Below are positions 24,669 through 32,598 of a DNA stretch of 64,000 nucleotides, piece after piece (position 1 is the stretch's first letter; each line of letters starts with the position of its first letter). Below the pieces are notes generated by a model, which worked only from the letters and a program-made list of their open reading frames with translations, had not been told where the DNA came from and searched no databases. The DNA comes from an uncultured Megasphaera sp. (GTDB taxonomy: Bacteria > Bacillota > Negativicutes > Veillonellales > Megasphaeraceae). The translations under genes were made by a program, and so were the position numbers. Location of the stretch: contig CAKPVJ010000010.1 in the NCBI GenBank assembly GCA_934193515.1, positions 1-64,000 of the forward strand, in the 5' to 3' direction.

Positions 24669-25568
24669 ATGAAAGCTAAAAAATTTATTTTTGCCTTTGC
24701 CTTGGGCATCCTTATCCAGGCCGGCATTTACCTGTATTTAGACCAGGTATTGTTTGCTCCCGCCTCGGATTTTCATATTGGAGGAACCAATCAGCAGGAA
24801 TCCATGGGATTTGGCGCGGAACCCAATGGCCAGACATACTACTCGTATGACAAACGCTTTATGGCGACGATTGTCGATGATAAAGTATCGATTTACGAAG
24901 CTGGGAAAAAAGGAGAACCGCAGCGCATTAGTCTCCACGGCCGCAAAGTATCGTTCTTTGAATGGCTTCCGGACCGCAACTTAGCTATTTTTGCGACACA
25001 CGGCCGCGATGAAAAAACGGGCCGCTACGGCGTGTACATTGCGCAGTACAATCCGGTATATCCGGACAGAGAATTGGATACGCCGATTGAAGATGCGCCG
25101 CGGGACAGCAAAATTGTCGATGTAGCATATTCCACAGCTACCAATGTCGTCTATATGAAATTGGAAGTAGACAAAGACAAATACCGCATTTATCGTACCG
25201 ATGCCAACTATGATACACGGCGAATCAGAGTACAGGCTGAAAACATCGGCCGCATTGCCGTGTTCTATGATTCTGATACGTTCTTCTATGACAATCTCCG
25301 CACGGGTATCGTCTATATGTTTGACGGCGCAACGAGCAGCTGGCGTGAAATTTCGCCAAGCGGCAAATTCCGCCTTATCGGCATTGACGGCCAGGAAATT
25401 TTCATTGCAGAAATGAATCGTGATGATAAAGTAGTAGCTGCATACCGGGGACGTCTCAAAAAAGGCTTTACGAAGATAGCTACGTATAATACACCGGAAG
25501 ACTTCTCTAAAATAACGCTCAACAGCATGCGTGAGGCTTCCGATAAAATGGACAATCAAAAGAAATAA
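24669..25568 (+). CDS. Membrane-anchored exported protein, beta-propeller-like, unknown function
   Basis: A 299-residue protein I do not recognise by name. It has a single N-terminal helix (FIFAFALGILIQAGIYLYL) and then a soluble extracytoplasmic part full of short beta-strands with a repeated rhythm (DKRFMATIVDDKVSIYEAG, RNLAIFATHGRDEKTGRYGVYIAQYNP, TNVVYMKLEVDKDKYRIYR, SWREISPSGKFRLIGIDGQEIFIAE), which suggests a small beta-propeller. It begins nine bases after the NAGPA-domain gene and probably works with it, for example as a scaffold or sensor. Confidence 0.7.
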   Translation: MKAKKFIFAFALGILIQAGIYLYLDQVLFAPASDFHIGGTNQQESMGFGAEPNGQTYYSYDKRFMATIVDDKVSIYEAGKKGEPQRISLHGRKVSFFEWLPDRNLAIFATHGRDEKTGRYGVYIAQYNPVYPDRELDTPIEDAPRDSKIVDVAYSTATNVVYMKLEVDKDKYRIYRTDANYDTRRIRVQAENIGRIAVFYDSDTFFYDNLRTGIVYMFDGATSSWREISPSGKFRLIGIDGQEIFIAEMNRDDKVVAAYRGRLKKGFTKIATYNTPEDFSKITLNSMREASDKMDNQKK

Positions 25569-25579
25569 GGTGACAGCAC

Positions 25580-25909
25580 ATGGCAAAACATAAAATTCCC
25601 AAGAATCGTTCCTTAGAAGATATGTTTAAAGGGGTAAAAGAGGACATTACTTTTGAAACAGCCGATTGGGATGATGAACCGCAGCCGGCACGCCGCGCGG
25701 CAGCAAAACCATCTAAAACACAAAGTGCATCCGATTTTCGCAAACAGTTTTTTACAGATGATTTGCAGGAAAAAGTCGGTTCGATCTTATTGGATATCAA
25801 GATGGCGTATTATAAAGACGGAGTAGGAGATATTTCTCTGCAGGTCGTCAAAGAGGGACGCAACGTTGTCATCAAGACGGCACCGAAGACCAGCAAAAAA
25901 TCTCGCTAG
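25580..25909 (+). CDS. Small conserved hypothetical protein
   Basis: A 109-residue basic protein with no signal peptide. The first 50 residues are polar and probably disordered (KPSKTQS), and residues 50-100 could form a compact alpha-beta domain (DLQEKVGSILLDIKMAYYKDGVGDISLQVVKEGRNVVIKTAP). It follows the propeller-like gene by eleven bases with its own AAGGTGACAGC site. I do not recognise the family. A terminator comes directly after, so it closes the envelope operon. Confidence 0.65.
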   Translation: MAKHKIPKNRSLEDMFKGVKEDITFETADWDDEPQPARRAAAKPSKTQSASDFRKQFFTDDLQEKVGSILLDIKMAYYKDGVGDISLQVVKEGRNVVIKTAPKTSKKSR

Positions 25910-25920
25910 AGACAAGCAAG

Positions 25921-25950
25921 CGGGGAGCGCCGGGGCGTTCCTCGTTTTTT
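25921..25950 (+). terminator. Terminator of the envelope operon
   Basis: CGGGGAGCGCC / GGCGTTCCTCG (with G-T pairs) followed by T6. Confidence 0.8.
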
Positions 25951-25996
25951 GTTATTCTGTATCGCAGGCTGCCAGACAGCTGGAAAGGAATGACCT

Positions 25997-26500
25997 ATGA
26001 CTCGAGAAGACGTAATGAAACGATTTCCTGCTTGTGGGACGATAGAAAAAGAGTATGAAAACTCCAAATGGTATTCCGTGTTTATACAGCTGCTGTTTAT
26101 GGCGGCCGGCATGTACTTTTTTTGGCTGATGCTCAATGAAACCACATTACTAGAACGGCTGGATAATATTGTCGTGCTTTTTTTCTGCCTTTGGCGTATT
26201 CATAGGCAGCGGGATACGATGTGCTACGTCGCAGCCAACGGTATCATCGTGCGGCGGCAGTGTGCCTCTTTGCGGGATTATTATGACGAACAATTCCATG
26301 AAGAACGCAATCTGGTCTATCTGCCGTACAAAACTATATTTTTGATTGCGGATAATTGGCAGGAAATTGAACTGGGCAAAGCAGTAGAAGGCGGCATTGC
26401 GGTCCTTCCCGTGCGGCTGCAGTTTTTATCCAAGAAAAATAAACAACGGATTATAGATAGAATCAAAGAAGAACAAGAAAAAAACGAAGACCATGAATGA
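25997..26500 (+). CDS. Small membrane protein of unknown function
   Basis: A 167-residue protein with two predicted transmembrane helices in the first half (SVFIQLLFMAAGMYFFWLML, then NIVVLFFCLWRI) and a cytoplasmic C-terminal half (TMCYVAANGIIVRRQCASLRD, LVYLPYKTIFLIADNWQEIEL) of beta-rich character, somewhat like the bacterial PH-domain membrane proteins. It ends in a charged tail KEEQEKNEDHE. It stands alone between a terminator and the amino-acid ABC operon. No function can be given. Confidence 0.65.
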   Translation: MTREDVMKRFPACGTIEKEYENSKWYSVFIQLLFMAAGMYFFWLMLNETTLLERLDNIVVLFFCLWRIHRQRDTMCYVAANGIIVRRQCASLRDYYDEQFHEERNLVYLPYKTIFLIADNWQEIELGKAVEGGIAVLPVRLQFLSKKNKQRIIDRIKEEQEKNEDHE

Positions 26501-26738
26501 TGGCGGCGCGTTTGAGAAACCCTAGGCAGTTAGCCTGCAGGAAAGAACACGGCAAAAGAAGTCGGTCATTTTATAAAAAAGCCAGCAATATGGCGTATCG
26601 TGCCGTATAATAAAGAATATGAGAAAATATAATGCATAATATGGCAATTTTGTATAGTGAAAACACTTCAATATTTTAACGAAATAAAGTAAAATGATGA
26701 ATGTATTCACATGACATCATTAATAAGGGGCGATACAT

Positions 26739-27536
26739 ATGGAATGGAAACGATATGCCGTCGCAGGGGTAGCGGCAGTCATGACGGTCTGTCTGGCAGC
26801 AGGATGCGGCAGTGAAAAGAAAAGCGAAGATACTAGCAATGCGCAGCGAAATAAAATTGTCATTGGTTTGGACGACAATTTTCCGCCCTTTGGCTTTCAT
26901 GATGAAAGCGGCGAACTCGTAGGGTTTGATATCGATATGGCAAAAGAAGCTTCCAAACGCCTGGGGATGGAAGTCGAATTCAAACCGATTGATTGGGACA
27001 GTAAAGAAACAGAATTAAAAAGTAAAAAAATAGATGCCATTTGGAATGGCTTGTCGATTACGCCGGAACGGGAAAAACAAATCCTCTTCTCCCGGCCTTA
27101 TGAAAACGGTCCGCAGATTTTGCTGGTCCGCAGTGATTCCCCCATTCAGGGCAAGGCTGATTTAGCCGGCAAGATTGTCGGTACGCAGCAGGGAAGCACG
27201 GGCTTGGAAGCGATTAACGCCGAACCGGAACTGCGGGATTCCTTCCAGGAATTGAAACAGTATTCCGACAACGTGACCTCTTTCATGGACTTGGAAGTAG
27301 GCCGTGTCGATGCAGTCGTCGTAGCCAAAACTACGGCAGCGTATTTCATGAACAAAAATAAAGCTGATTTTCGGATCATTGATGTAGGATATCCGGACAT
27401 TCCCAGCGGCGTCGGCATGCGCAAGGATGATGCAGAACTAAAAGCCAAACTCGACAAGGTACTGCAGGAAATGCATGATGACGGTACTTCGACAAAGATT
27501 TCTGAAAAATGGTTTGGCATTGATATTTCCATGTAG
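26739..27536 (+). CDS. Polar amino-acid ABC transporter binding lipoprotein, first copy
   Basis: A 265-residue family-3 solute-binding protein. Lipoprotein signal MEWKRYAVAG to LAAGCGS, then the classic IVIGLDDNFPPFGFHDESG, LVGFDIDMAKEASKRLGMEVEFKPIDWDS and IWNGLSITPER segments that shape the amino-acid pocket. It delivers a polar amino acid (possibly cystine, glutamine or arginine) to the permease at 28543. It is clearly paralogous to the next gene, with the same order of motifs. ATG 26739 follows AAGGGG. The 238-base region before it contains only AT-rich promoter-like sequence. Confidence 0.9.
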   Translation: MEWKRYAVAGVAAVMTVCLAAGCGSEKKSEDTSNAQRNKIVIGLDDNFPPFGFHDESGELVGFDIDMAKEASKRLGMEVEFKPIDWDSKETELKSKKIDAIWNGLSITPEREKQILFSRPYENGPQILLVRSDSPIQGKADLAGKIVGTQQGSTGLEAINAEPELRDSFQELKQYSDNVTSFMDLEVGRVDAVVVAKTTAAYFMNKNKADFRIIDVGYPDIPSGVGMRKDDAELKAKLDKVLQEMHDDGTSTKISEKWFGIDISM

Positions 27537-27566
27537 TATCTTTTAGTAGACGAGGAGGACGTTACG

Positions 27567-28367
27567 ATGGACATAAAAAAACTGATAGCTGTAGGAACGA
27601 TGACGGTAGCAGCCGCTGCTATGCTGGCCGGATGCGGCGGACAGGAAAAACAGGCAGAACAAAAACTGCCGGACAAAATCGTCATTGGCTTGGATGATAA
27701 TTTCCCGCCGATGGGGTTCCGCGATGACAACGGCGAACTCATCGGCTTTGATATCGATTTGGCTAAAGAAGCAGGCAAACGCCTGGGTATTCCTGTTGAA
27801 TTCAAGCCAATTGATTGGGACAGCAAAGAAGCGGCCCTCAAGAGCAAGCAAGTAGATATGTTGTGGAACGGGCTCACCATTACTGAAGACCGGGGCAAAC
27901 AAATCGCGTTCTCCAAACCGTATTTGAACAACGCCCAGATTTTGGTCGTTCGCGCCGATTCCCCGATTACAGATAGAGCGGGCTTGGCAGGAAAAGTCAT
28001 CGGGACGCAGGAAGGCAGCAGTTCCGTAGAAGCCCTGGATAAACAAGTGGATTTCAAAAATTCTCTGCAGGATGTCAAAAAATACGGCGATTTCGTTGCC
28101 GCTTTTATGGACTTGGAAGTCGGCCGGACAGACGGCTTGCTGGTGGACAGCGTCGTAGGCCGTTACTACATGAGCAAGAAGCCAGGGAAGTTTAAAGTCA
28201 TTGACGACAAAATGGGGGATGAACAGTATGGTATCGGCATGCGGAAAGAAGATACACTGCTGCAGGAAAAACTCAACGGCGTCTTGAAAGATATGAGTGA
28301 AGATGGTACTATGACTAAACTGTCACAGAAATGGTTTAACGAAGATATTACGATTAAAGTACAGTAA
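27567..28367 (+). CDS. Polar amino-acid ABC transporter binding lipoprotein, second copy
   Basis: A 266-residue paralogue of the preceding protein, starting 30 bases after it. Lipobox MLAGCGG; IVIGLDDNFPPMGFRDDNG, LIGFDIDLAKEAGKRLGIPVEFKPIDWDS and MLWNGLTITEDR nearly repeat the first copy, whereas the C-terminal ligand lobe (VIDDKMGDEQYGIGMRK versus IIDVGYPDIPSGVGMRK) differs. Tandem duplication with divergence would let one permease/ATPase pair accept two ligands or two affinities. Confidence 0.9.
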   Translation: MDIKKLIAVGTMTVAAAAMLAGCGGQEKQAEQKLPDKIVIGLDDNFPPMGFRDDNGELIGFDIDLAKEAGKRLGIPVEFKPIDWDSKEAALKSKQVDMLWNGLTITEDRGKQIAFSKPYLNNAQILVVRADSPITDRAGLAGKVIGTQEGSSSVEALDKQVDFKNSLQDVKKYGDFVAAFMDLEVGRTDGLLVDSVVGRYYMSKKPGKFKVIDDKMGDEQYGIGMRKEDTLLQEKLNGVLKDMSEDGTMTKLSQKWFNEDITIKVQ

Positions 28368-28468
28368 TGCAGTAAGAGGGCTGCCGCATGAAAAGGGTTG
28401 CCGTCATGCCTATCCTTTTTCTTTAAAAGGTGTTATAGTTATTATTTGAAGAGAAAACTGCATGTGAG

Positions 28469-28503
28469 AGGGGCTAATCGCTTTTGTGCGACAGCCCCCT
28501 TTG
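28469..28503 (+). terminator. Hairpin between binding-protein and permease genes
   Basis: GGGGCT (28470-28475) with AGCCCC (28493-28498), and an inner CGC/GCG pair, followed by CTTTGTCT. It may partly terminate transcription so that the binding proteins are made in excess over the membrane parts, a common device in ABC operons. Confidence 0.6.
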
Positions 28504-28542
28504 TCTGTCTTTTGATGCGAAAACATTAGGTTAGGAGTTATC

Positions 28543-29193
28543 ATGGAGTATTTATTAAACATTGTGCCTGCCGTTGCCGTAGGCCTGCAAATCACACTGA
28601 AAATATTTTTAATTACGATTGTATTGAGTCTGCCGCTGGGCATTCTCATGTCTGTTGGCCGTATTTCCAAAATTATGCCGCTGCGCAAATGTATGGGAGC
28701 CTATATCTATATCATGCGTGGTACGCCGCTCATGCTGCAGATTTTGTTTATCTACTACGGCCTGCCTTTTATCATTGAAGGGCTGAAATTACCGGATTTT
28801 CCGGCAGCCATTATTGCCTTTGTCCTCAACTATGCGGCCTATTTTGCAGAAATTTTCCGCGGCGGCATTCAATCTATTGACCGCGGCCAGTATGAAGGGG
28901 CTAAAGTCCTCGGCATGACCTATGTGCAGACTATGCGCCGCATTATCCTGCCGCAGGTTGTCAAACGCGTGCTGCCGCCAGTTGCCAACGAAACCATCAA
29001 CTTGCTCAAAGATACATCATTGGTTTACATCCTGGCGATGAATGATATCCTTCGTATTACCCGTTCTATCGTACAGCGTGATTTTGATACGACAGCCTTT
29101 ATCGTAGCAGCCGTGTTCTACCTCTTCTTTACCTTTATTTTGACCAAGGTATTCAGCTATTTGGAAAAACGCTATGCCGTATACGATGAATAA
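28543..29193 (+). CDS. Polar amino-acid ABC transporter permease
   Basis: A 216-residue HisM/GlnP-type permease with about five helices. IMRGTPLMLQILFIYYGLP is the family signature, and GGIQSIDRGQYEGAKVLGM is the EAA loop that docks on the ATPase. A single permease gene is present, so it should act as a homodimer. It lies 15 bases before the ATPase gene and serves the two binding proteins upstream. Confidence 0.93.
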   Translation: MEYLLNIVPAVAVGLQITLKIFLITIVLSLPLGILMSVGRISKIMPLRKCMGAYIYIMRGTPLMLQILFIYYGLPFIIEGLKLPDFPAAIIAFVLNYAAYFAEIFRGGIQSIDRGQYEGAKVLGMTYVQTMRRIILPQVVKRVLPPVANETINLLKDTSLVYILAMNDILRITRSIVQRDFDTTAFIVAAVFYLFFTFILTKVFSYLEKRYAVYDE

Positions 29194-29208
29194 GGAGGAA
29201 GACAGACT

Positions 29209-29976
29209 ATGAGCTTTATTGAAATGAATCAAATTAGAAAAAAATTCGGCAGCTTGGAAGTACTCAAAGATGTTACGCTGCATGTAGAAGAAGGGGAAGT
29301 CATTTCCATCATCGGCCCGTCCGGCAGCGGTAAAAGTACGTTTTTGCGCTGTCTTTGCCAGCTGGAAACCATTGACGGCGGCTCGATTATCGTCGGCGGT
29401 GATACCATGGCCAGCCAGCCAGCCGGCAACAGTAAATCCGTCTATGCGGCACCTGCCAAAGTACGCGCTATTTGCCGCCGCATGGGCATGTGTTTCCAGC
29501 ATTTCAACTTGTTCCCGCATATGACTGTCCTGGATAATATTTTGGAAGCGCCGCGCATTGTCAAAGGCATGAAAACAGACGAAATCATGCCGACAGCTAA
29601 AGAACTGCTGGAAAAAGTCGGCCTTTGGGATAAACGAAATGAATATCCTTCCCGCCTTTCCGGCGGCCAACAGCAGCGTGTCGCTATTGCCAGAGCCTTG
29701 GCGATGAAGCCGGACATCATGCTTTTTGATGAACCGACATCCGCCCTCGATCCGGAATTGACAGGCGAAGTACTGCGGACCATCAAGCAGCTGGCTGATG
29801 CCGATATGACCATGATTATCGTCACGCATGAAATGGCCTTTGCCAAAGAAGTATCCGACCGGGTCATCTTCATGGCAGACGGTATTATCCAAGAAGAAGG
29901 CACGCCGCAGCAAATATTTGAACATCCGAAAAATGAACGGACACAAAACTTCTTAAAATCGATGCTGCGCTTTTAA
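29209..29976 (+). CDS. Polar amino-acid ABC transporter ATPase
   Basis: A 255-residue GlnQ/HisP-type ATPase. Walker [10 protein letters not shown] near residue 38, Q-loop [18 protein letters not shown], signature [17 protein letters not shown], Walker [15 protein letters not shown], and H-loop VTHEMAFA. A longer loop than usual ([18 protein letters not shown]) separates strands near residue 75. It ends the four-gene transport operon; a terminator follows. Confidence 0.94.
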   Translation: MSFIEMNQIRKKFGSLEVLKDVTLHVEEGEVISIIGPSGSGKSTFLRCLCQLETIDGGSIIVGGDTMASQPAGNSKSVYAAPAKVRAICRRMGMCFQHFNLFPHMTVLDNILEAPRIVKGMKTDEIMPTAKELLEKVGLWDKRNEYPSRLSGGQQQRVAIARALAMKPDIMLFDEPTSALDPELTGEVLRTIKQLADADMTMIIVTHEMAFAKEVSDRVIFMADGIIQEEGTPQQIFEHPKNERTQNFLKSMLRF

Positions 29977-29997
29977 AACCACGATATGCTGTACCGA

Positions 29998-30048
29998 AAC
30001 CAATCGCAGAAATAAGATGTCACCCATCATCTGCGGTTGGTTTTTTTT
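29998..30048 (+). terminator. Terminator of the amino-acid ABC operon
   Basis: AACCAATCGCAGA (29998-30010) pairs with TCTGCGGTTGG (30030-30040) and runs into T8. Confidence 0.85.
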
Positions 30049-30156
30049 GTAGGTGGATTTACAATCTAAGTGCAACAATAACTTGAAATAAAAATGACAC
30101 ATGGATCTCTGCTATAATGGTGTTTGCAACGACAACATTACGTTAGGAGTGATTCC

Positions 30157-30378
30157 ATGTGCCACTACCATCATCTTATACTATCCGAACGGGAAAAGTT
30201 ACTATTTTTTCTAGCAAAAGGATGTACGCTTACGTACATTGCACAAAAAATGGGAAGAAATAACTCCACGATTGGATTCATCAAGAAATTAAGACATCAT
30301 GGGAAAAAACGTCATTTGAAAGGAGAAGAGGAATGCCGCGGCAAGTCTCCTTTCGGTTCTTCGTGGTGGTTGAGTTGA
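30157..30378 (+). pseudogene. IS30-family transposase with internal deletion
   Basis: The N-terminal 35 residues (HLILSEREKLLFFLAKGCTL, IAQKMGRNNSTI) match the IS30 helix-turn-helix that binds the terminal repeats. The frame then jumps to KKLRHHGKKRHLKGEEECRGK, which corresponds to a region well downstream in full IS30 transposases, and stops. More than one hundred residues, including part of the DDE core, are lost. TATAAT (30114-30119) and a good AGGAGT site precede ATG 30157. A dead copy that could still bind its own ends. Confidence 0.75.
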
Positions 30379-30415
30379 AATGTGGGTTAGATATGTCTTA
30401 TTTTATATAAAGCAA

Positions 30416-30449
30416 GGGATCTTGTGAATACGGATGTTCACAAGATCCC
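30416..30449. repeat. 13-bp perfect inverted repeat
   Basis: GGGATCTTGTGAA (30416-30428) and TTCACAAGATCCC (30437-30449) around eight bases. No T run follows on either strand, so it is not a standard terminator; it may belong to the IS30 relic. Confidence 0.6.
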
Positions 30450-30476
30450 AATATGCATTATAGAGTCTAAGGAACC

Positions 30477-30521
30477 CGTCACGGTGTCTTCCTGCAAAGA
30501 AGCATAGTGACGTTTTTTTTT
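30477..30521 (+). terminator. Plus-strand terminator downstream of the IS30 relic
   Basis: CGTCAC (30477-30482) with GTGACG (30507-30512), inner CTTC/GAAG pairing, then T9. Confidence 0.7.
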
Positions 30522-30522
30522 A

Positions 30523-30987
30523 TCAGCGGTTGGATTGCGTTTGTGTGTCACGGCGGTTGTCCGTCGTGCGTGTTGTGCTGCGTGAGGTGTTGTTTGTTGT
30601 AGATGACGAAGAGGATGAGCGCGTTGTTTCTTGGCGGGAAGTGGATTTCCGCGCGGCAGCGGCTTCATTGCGGGCAGAGGAGGTGACGTCCTGCAGGGTA
30701 TCTGACAGGGACGATTTCTTTTCTTCTGCTTCGTCTTTTAAATCACCGTATTTGGCTTTGAAGCGATTTTCTATTTCCTGCGCGCGTTCCGGGTACATGG
30801 CTTTGAGTTTGGCGAGCAGTTCGGCTTTGCCGGCATTGCCTTTGTCCAGGGCGCCCTGCAGGGCTTTGTATTCTTGATAATAGAGCATCCATTGTTTCAA
30901 TGGGCCGTAGTCATTGTTCATGAAGGAGTGAACGCTGAGGAAGGAGAAAACGATTGTTAGAATAAAACAAATAATTACTTTAGCCAT
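30523..30987 (-). CDS. Exported or membrane-anchored protein with Ser/Thr-rich tail, unknown
   Basis: A 154-residue protein with an N-terminal hydrophobic segment (VIICFILTIVFSFLSVHSF) serving as signal or anchor, a charged helical middle (KAELLAKLKAMYPERAQEIENRFKAKYGD), and a low-complexity C-terminus of Ser, Thr, Arg and Asn. No family is recognised. Its ATG overlaps the stop of the preceding gene by one base (TAATG), so the two are translated together. The disordered tail suggests an envelope or surface role. Confidence 0.6.
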   Translation of the reverse strand: MAKVIICFILTIVFSFLSVHSFMNNDYGPLKQWMLYYQEYKALQGALDKGNAGKAELLAKLKAMYPERAQEIENRFKAKYGDLKDEAEEKKSSLSDTLQDVTSSARNEAAAARKSTSRQETTRSSSSSSTTNNTSRSTTRTTDNRRDTQTQSNR

Positions 30988-31784
30988 TAGTTATTCCTCC
31001 TCGTGGCACTGTTTCGGGTGGAGCGGGCTGCCTGCTGGCAGGCCTGGCTGGCATACGAGGCTGTCAGGGCGGCAAAGAGTATGGCCAGAACGCCGAAGCC
31101 CATCGTCGAAAGTGAAATAGTCGGCAGGGGCAGGAGGTCTGTCAGAAAATAGGCCGGCAGGCTGCGTATGCCGATGCAGGCGAGGATAGCCAGGGCGAAC
31201 GCAAAAAATAAAATGCCGCTGACGACGCTGAACAGTGTGCCGATAATATCTAAAAACGGGCTGGCGACTGCTTTGGCTGCCTTAGGTACTTTGGTTTCTT
31301 CTGCGTCCCATTGGAAATCTTTGCCTGTTTGCGGTTCGTTTTCATAGGGCCGGCGCTGCGGCGGATAGGGGGACTGCCGTATTGACTGGTTGCAGTTGTC
31401 ATACGGGCCGTACCCTTGCGGCGTCGTGTTCGATGGCTGGCGGTAATAGGATTCGCTGGCTGCGCGCCGCCTCATGGCGTCTGGGTCTTTGTCCCAATCG
31501 TATGGGGCATTGGCCGCGTTGGGAGATGGCTGGTCGTAGGCGGGATAGCCATAGCCTTCATCCGGCATGCGGGGATTATCTTCTGGTACAATCGGCTTGC
31601 CGATATAATACCGATAAATGTTTTTGGGGTGACCTAGCTTACAGCATATTTCTTCTTCTGATAGTCCTTGTTTGGCACCTAGGCGAAATTGTTCTTCGCA
31701 GTCTTCCAGGATGCCTTTCAGGTCTGCTTTATTGCTGTGACGGAAATAATACTTTAAGAGGTCCATGAATTCAGTCTTTCTCAT
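30987..31784 (-). CDS. DUF1700/HAAS-domain membrane protein
   Basis: A 265-residue protein. The first 60 residues (FMDLLKYYFRHSN, LEDCEEQFRLGAKQGLSEEEICCKLGHPKNIYRYY) match the HAAS/DUF1700 helical domain, which in other Firmicutes is paired with PadR regulators and membrane-stress functions. A disordered Pro/Tyr/Asn-rich linker follows, and two transmembrane helices close the protein (FSVVSGILFFAFALAILACIG and TMGFGVLAILFAALTASYA). No PadR gene is adjacent. It is cotranscribed with the small exported gene downstream and the two-helix protein upstream. Confidence 0.7.
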   Translation of the reverse strand: MRKTEFMDLLKYYFRHSNKADLKGILEDCEEQFRLGAKQGLSEEEICCKLGHPKNIYRYYIGKPIVPEDNPRMPDEGYGYPAYDQPSPNAANAPYDWDKDPDAMRRRAASESYYRQPSNTTPQGYGPYDNCNQSIRQSPYPPQRRPYENEPQTGKDFQWDAEETKVPKAAKAVASPFLDIIGTLFSVVSGILFFAFALAILACIGIRSLPAYFLTDLLPLPTISLSTMGFGVLAILFAALTASYASQACQQAARSTRNSATRRNN

Positions 31785-31796
31785 GTACTCACCTTT

Positions 31797-32072
31797 CTAA
31801 TGATTCTTTTTCAGCAGTGTTTCATATTGCTGATGATAGTTGGCGCCGATTTGCCAGGCAGCAATGCTGACAGCTAAAATAGCAAAAATCAGTATAAAGA
31901 TGACAAATGTCGGCATTGGCGGTAAAAATGAAACGGAAGCCAGCGGCTCCATTTCAAAGGCAATACAAATAGCCACCCAGAGCAATAATGCCAGCGTAAT
32001 ACAAGTGCATAGGCTGCCAATCGCGTAGCAGAGGAGATACAGATGTTTCAGTCGTTGCTGTGTTGGTGTCAA
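31797..32072 (-). CDS. Two-helix membrane protein of the same operon
   Basis: A 91-residue protein, start taken as TTG 32072 because GGAGG (32085-32081) lies eight bases before it; the in-frame ATG at 32087 has no ribosome site. It has two transmembrane helices (LYLLCYAIGSLCTCITLALLLWVAI and FVIFILIFAILAVSIAAW) and short soluble ends. It begins the minus-strand operon with the HAAS-domain gene, thirteen bases upstream of that gene. Unknown function; the trio probably forms or senses something in the membrane. Confidence 0.55.
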   Translation of the reverse strand: MTPTQQRLKHLYLLCYAIGSLCTCITLALLLWVAICIAFEMEPLASVSFLPPMPTFVIFILIFAILAVSIAAWQIGANYHQQYETLLKKNH

Positions 32073-32247
32073 GTGAAATGCCTCCATCAAAAATGAATCA
32101 CCCGAGAAGGCTAATGCTTCTCCATTATCCAATATAGTAACACAGGCCGTAGGAAAAGGGAATAATAGAGCCGAATCTTTCTTTTATTTTGTTTCCGCTA
32201 TATAATGTTAATAATTAATAATTAGGTACTTAGAGGAGGAGTTACGT

Positions 32248-32457
32248 ATGGCAAATTTTGTCCGTTATCATATTGGGGATGTTGTGCAGATGAAGAAGGC
32301 TCATCCCTGCGGCTCGAATGAATGGGAAGTACTGCGCATCGGCGTCGATTTTGTGATTCGCTGCTGCGGCTGCGGCCACCGGGTCATGATTCCCCGGCCC
32401 AAGTTTGAAAAAGCCGTCAAAAAGGTTCTGCAGTCCGCATCTGAAGAAAAAGAGTAA
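32248..32457 (+). CDS. DUF951 family protein
   Basis: A 69-residue protein with the full DUF951 pattern: VVQMKKAHPCGSNEWEVLRIG, VDFVIRCCGCGHRVMIPR. Cys22, the CCGC pair and His suggest one zinc site, and the fold is probably a small beta-barrel. The family is widespread in Firmicutes, often near S6 and parB genes; its role is unknown, though nucleic-acid binding is often supposed. It has a strong AGGAGGAG site and stands alone before the his operon. Confidence 0.9.
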   Translation: MANFVRYHIGDVVQMKKAHPCGSNEWEVLRIGVDFVIRCCGCGHRVMIPRPKFEKAVKKVLQSASEEKE

Positions 32458-32496
32458 AAATTATGAGTGAATTTGTAAATTTTTTGGAAAAAGGTA

Positions 32497-32568
32497 TTTT
32501 TATTTTTGCTGCTTTGTGATACAATTTACATCAACGATTCTTTTATTATTTACCAAGGTAAAGTAATA
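32497..32568 (+). promoter_or_regulatory. Promoter and palindrome upstream of the histidine operon
   Basis: TACAAT (32520-32525) with a weak TTTTTA 17 bases upstream. A near-perfect inverted repeat (TATTATTTACC at 32544-32554, GGTAAAGTAATA at 32557-32568) lies just after the start, where a repressor would act. The leader is only about 70 bases, too short for a T-box or a His-rich leader peptide. Confidence 0.45.
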
Positions 32569-32598
32569 AAGAAAATCACATGTAAAGGAGGTCATAGA

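Noticed and set aside
32526..32598. T-box or leader peptide controlling the his operon
   Set aside because: The leader is about 70 bases, without a T-box sequence, a His codon run or a terminator.
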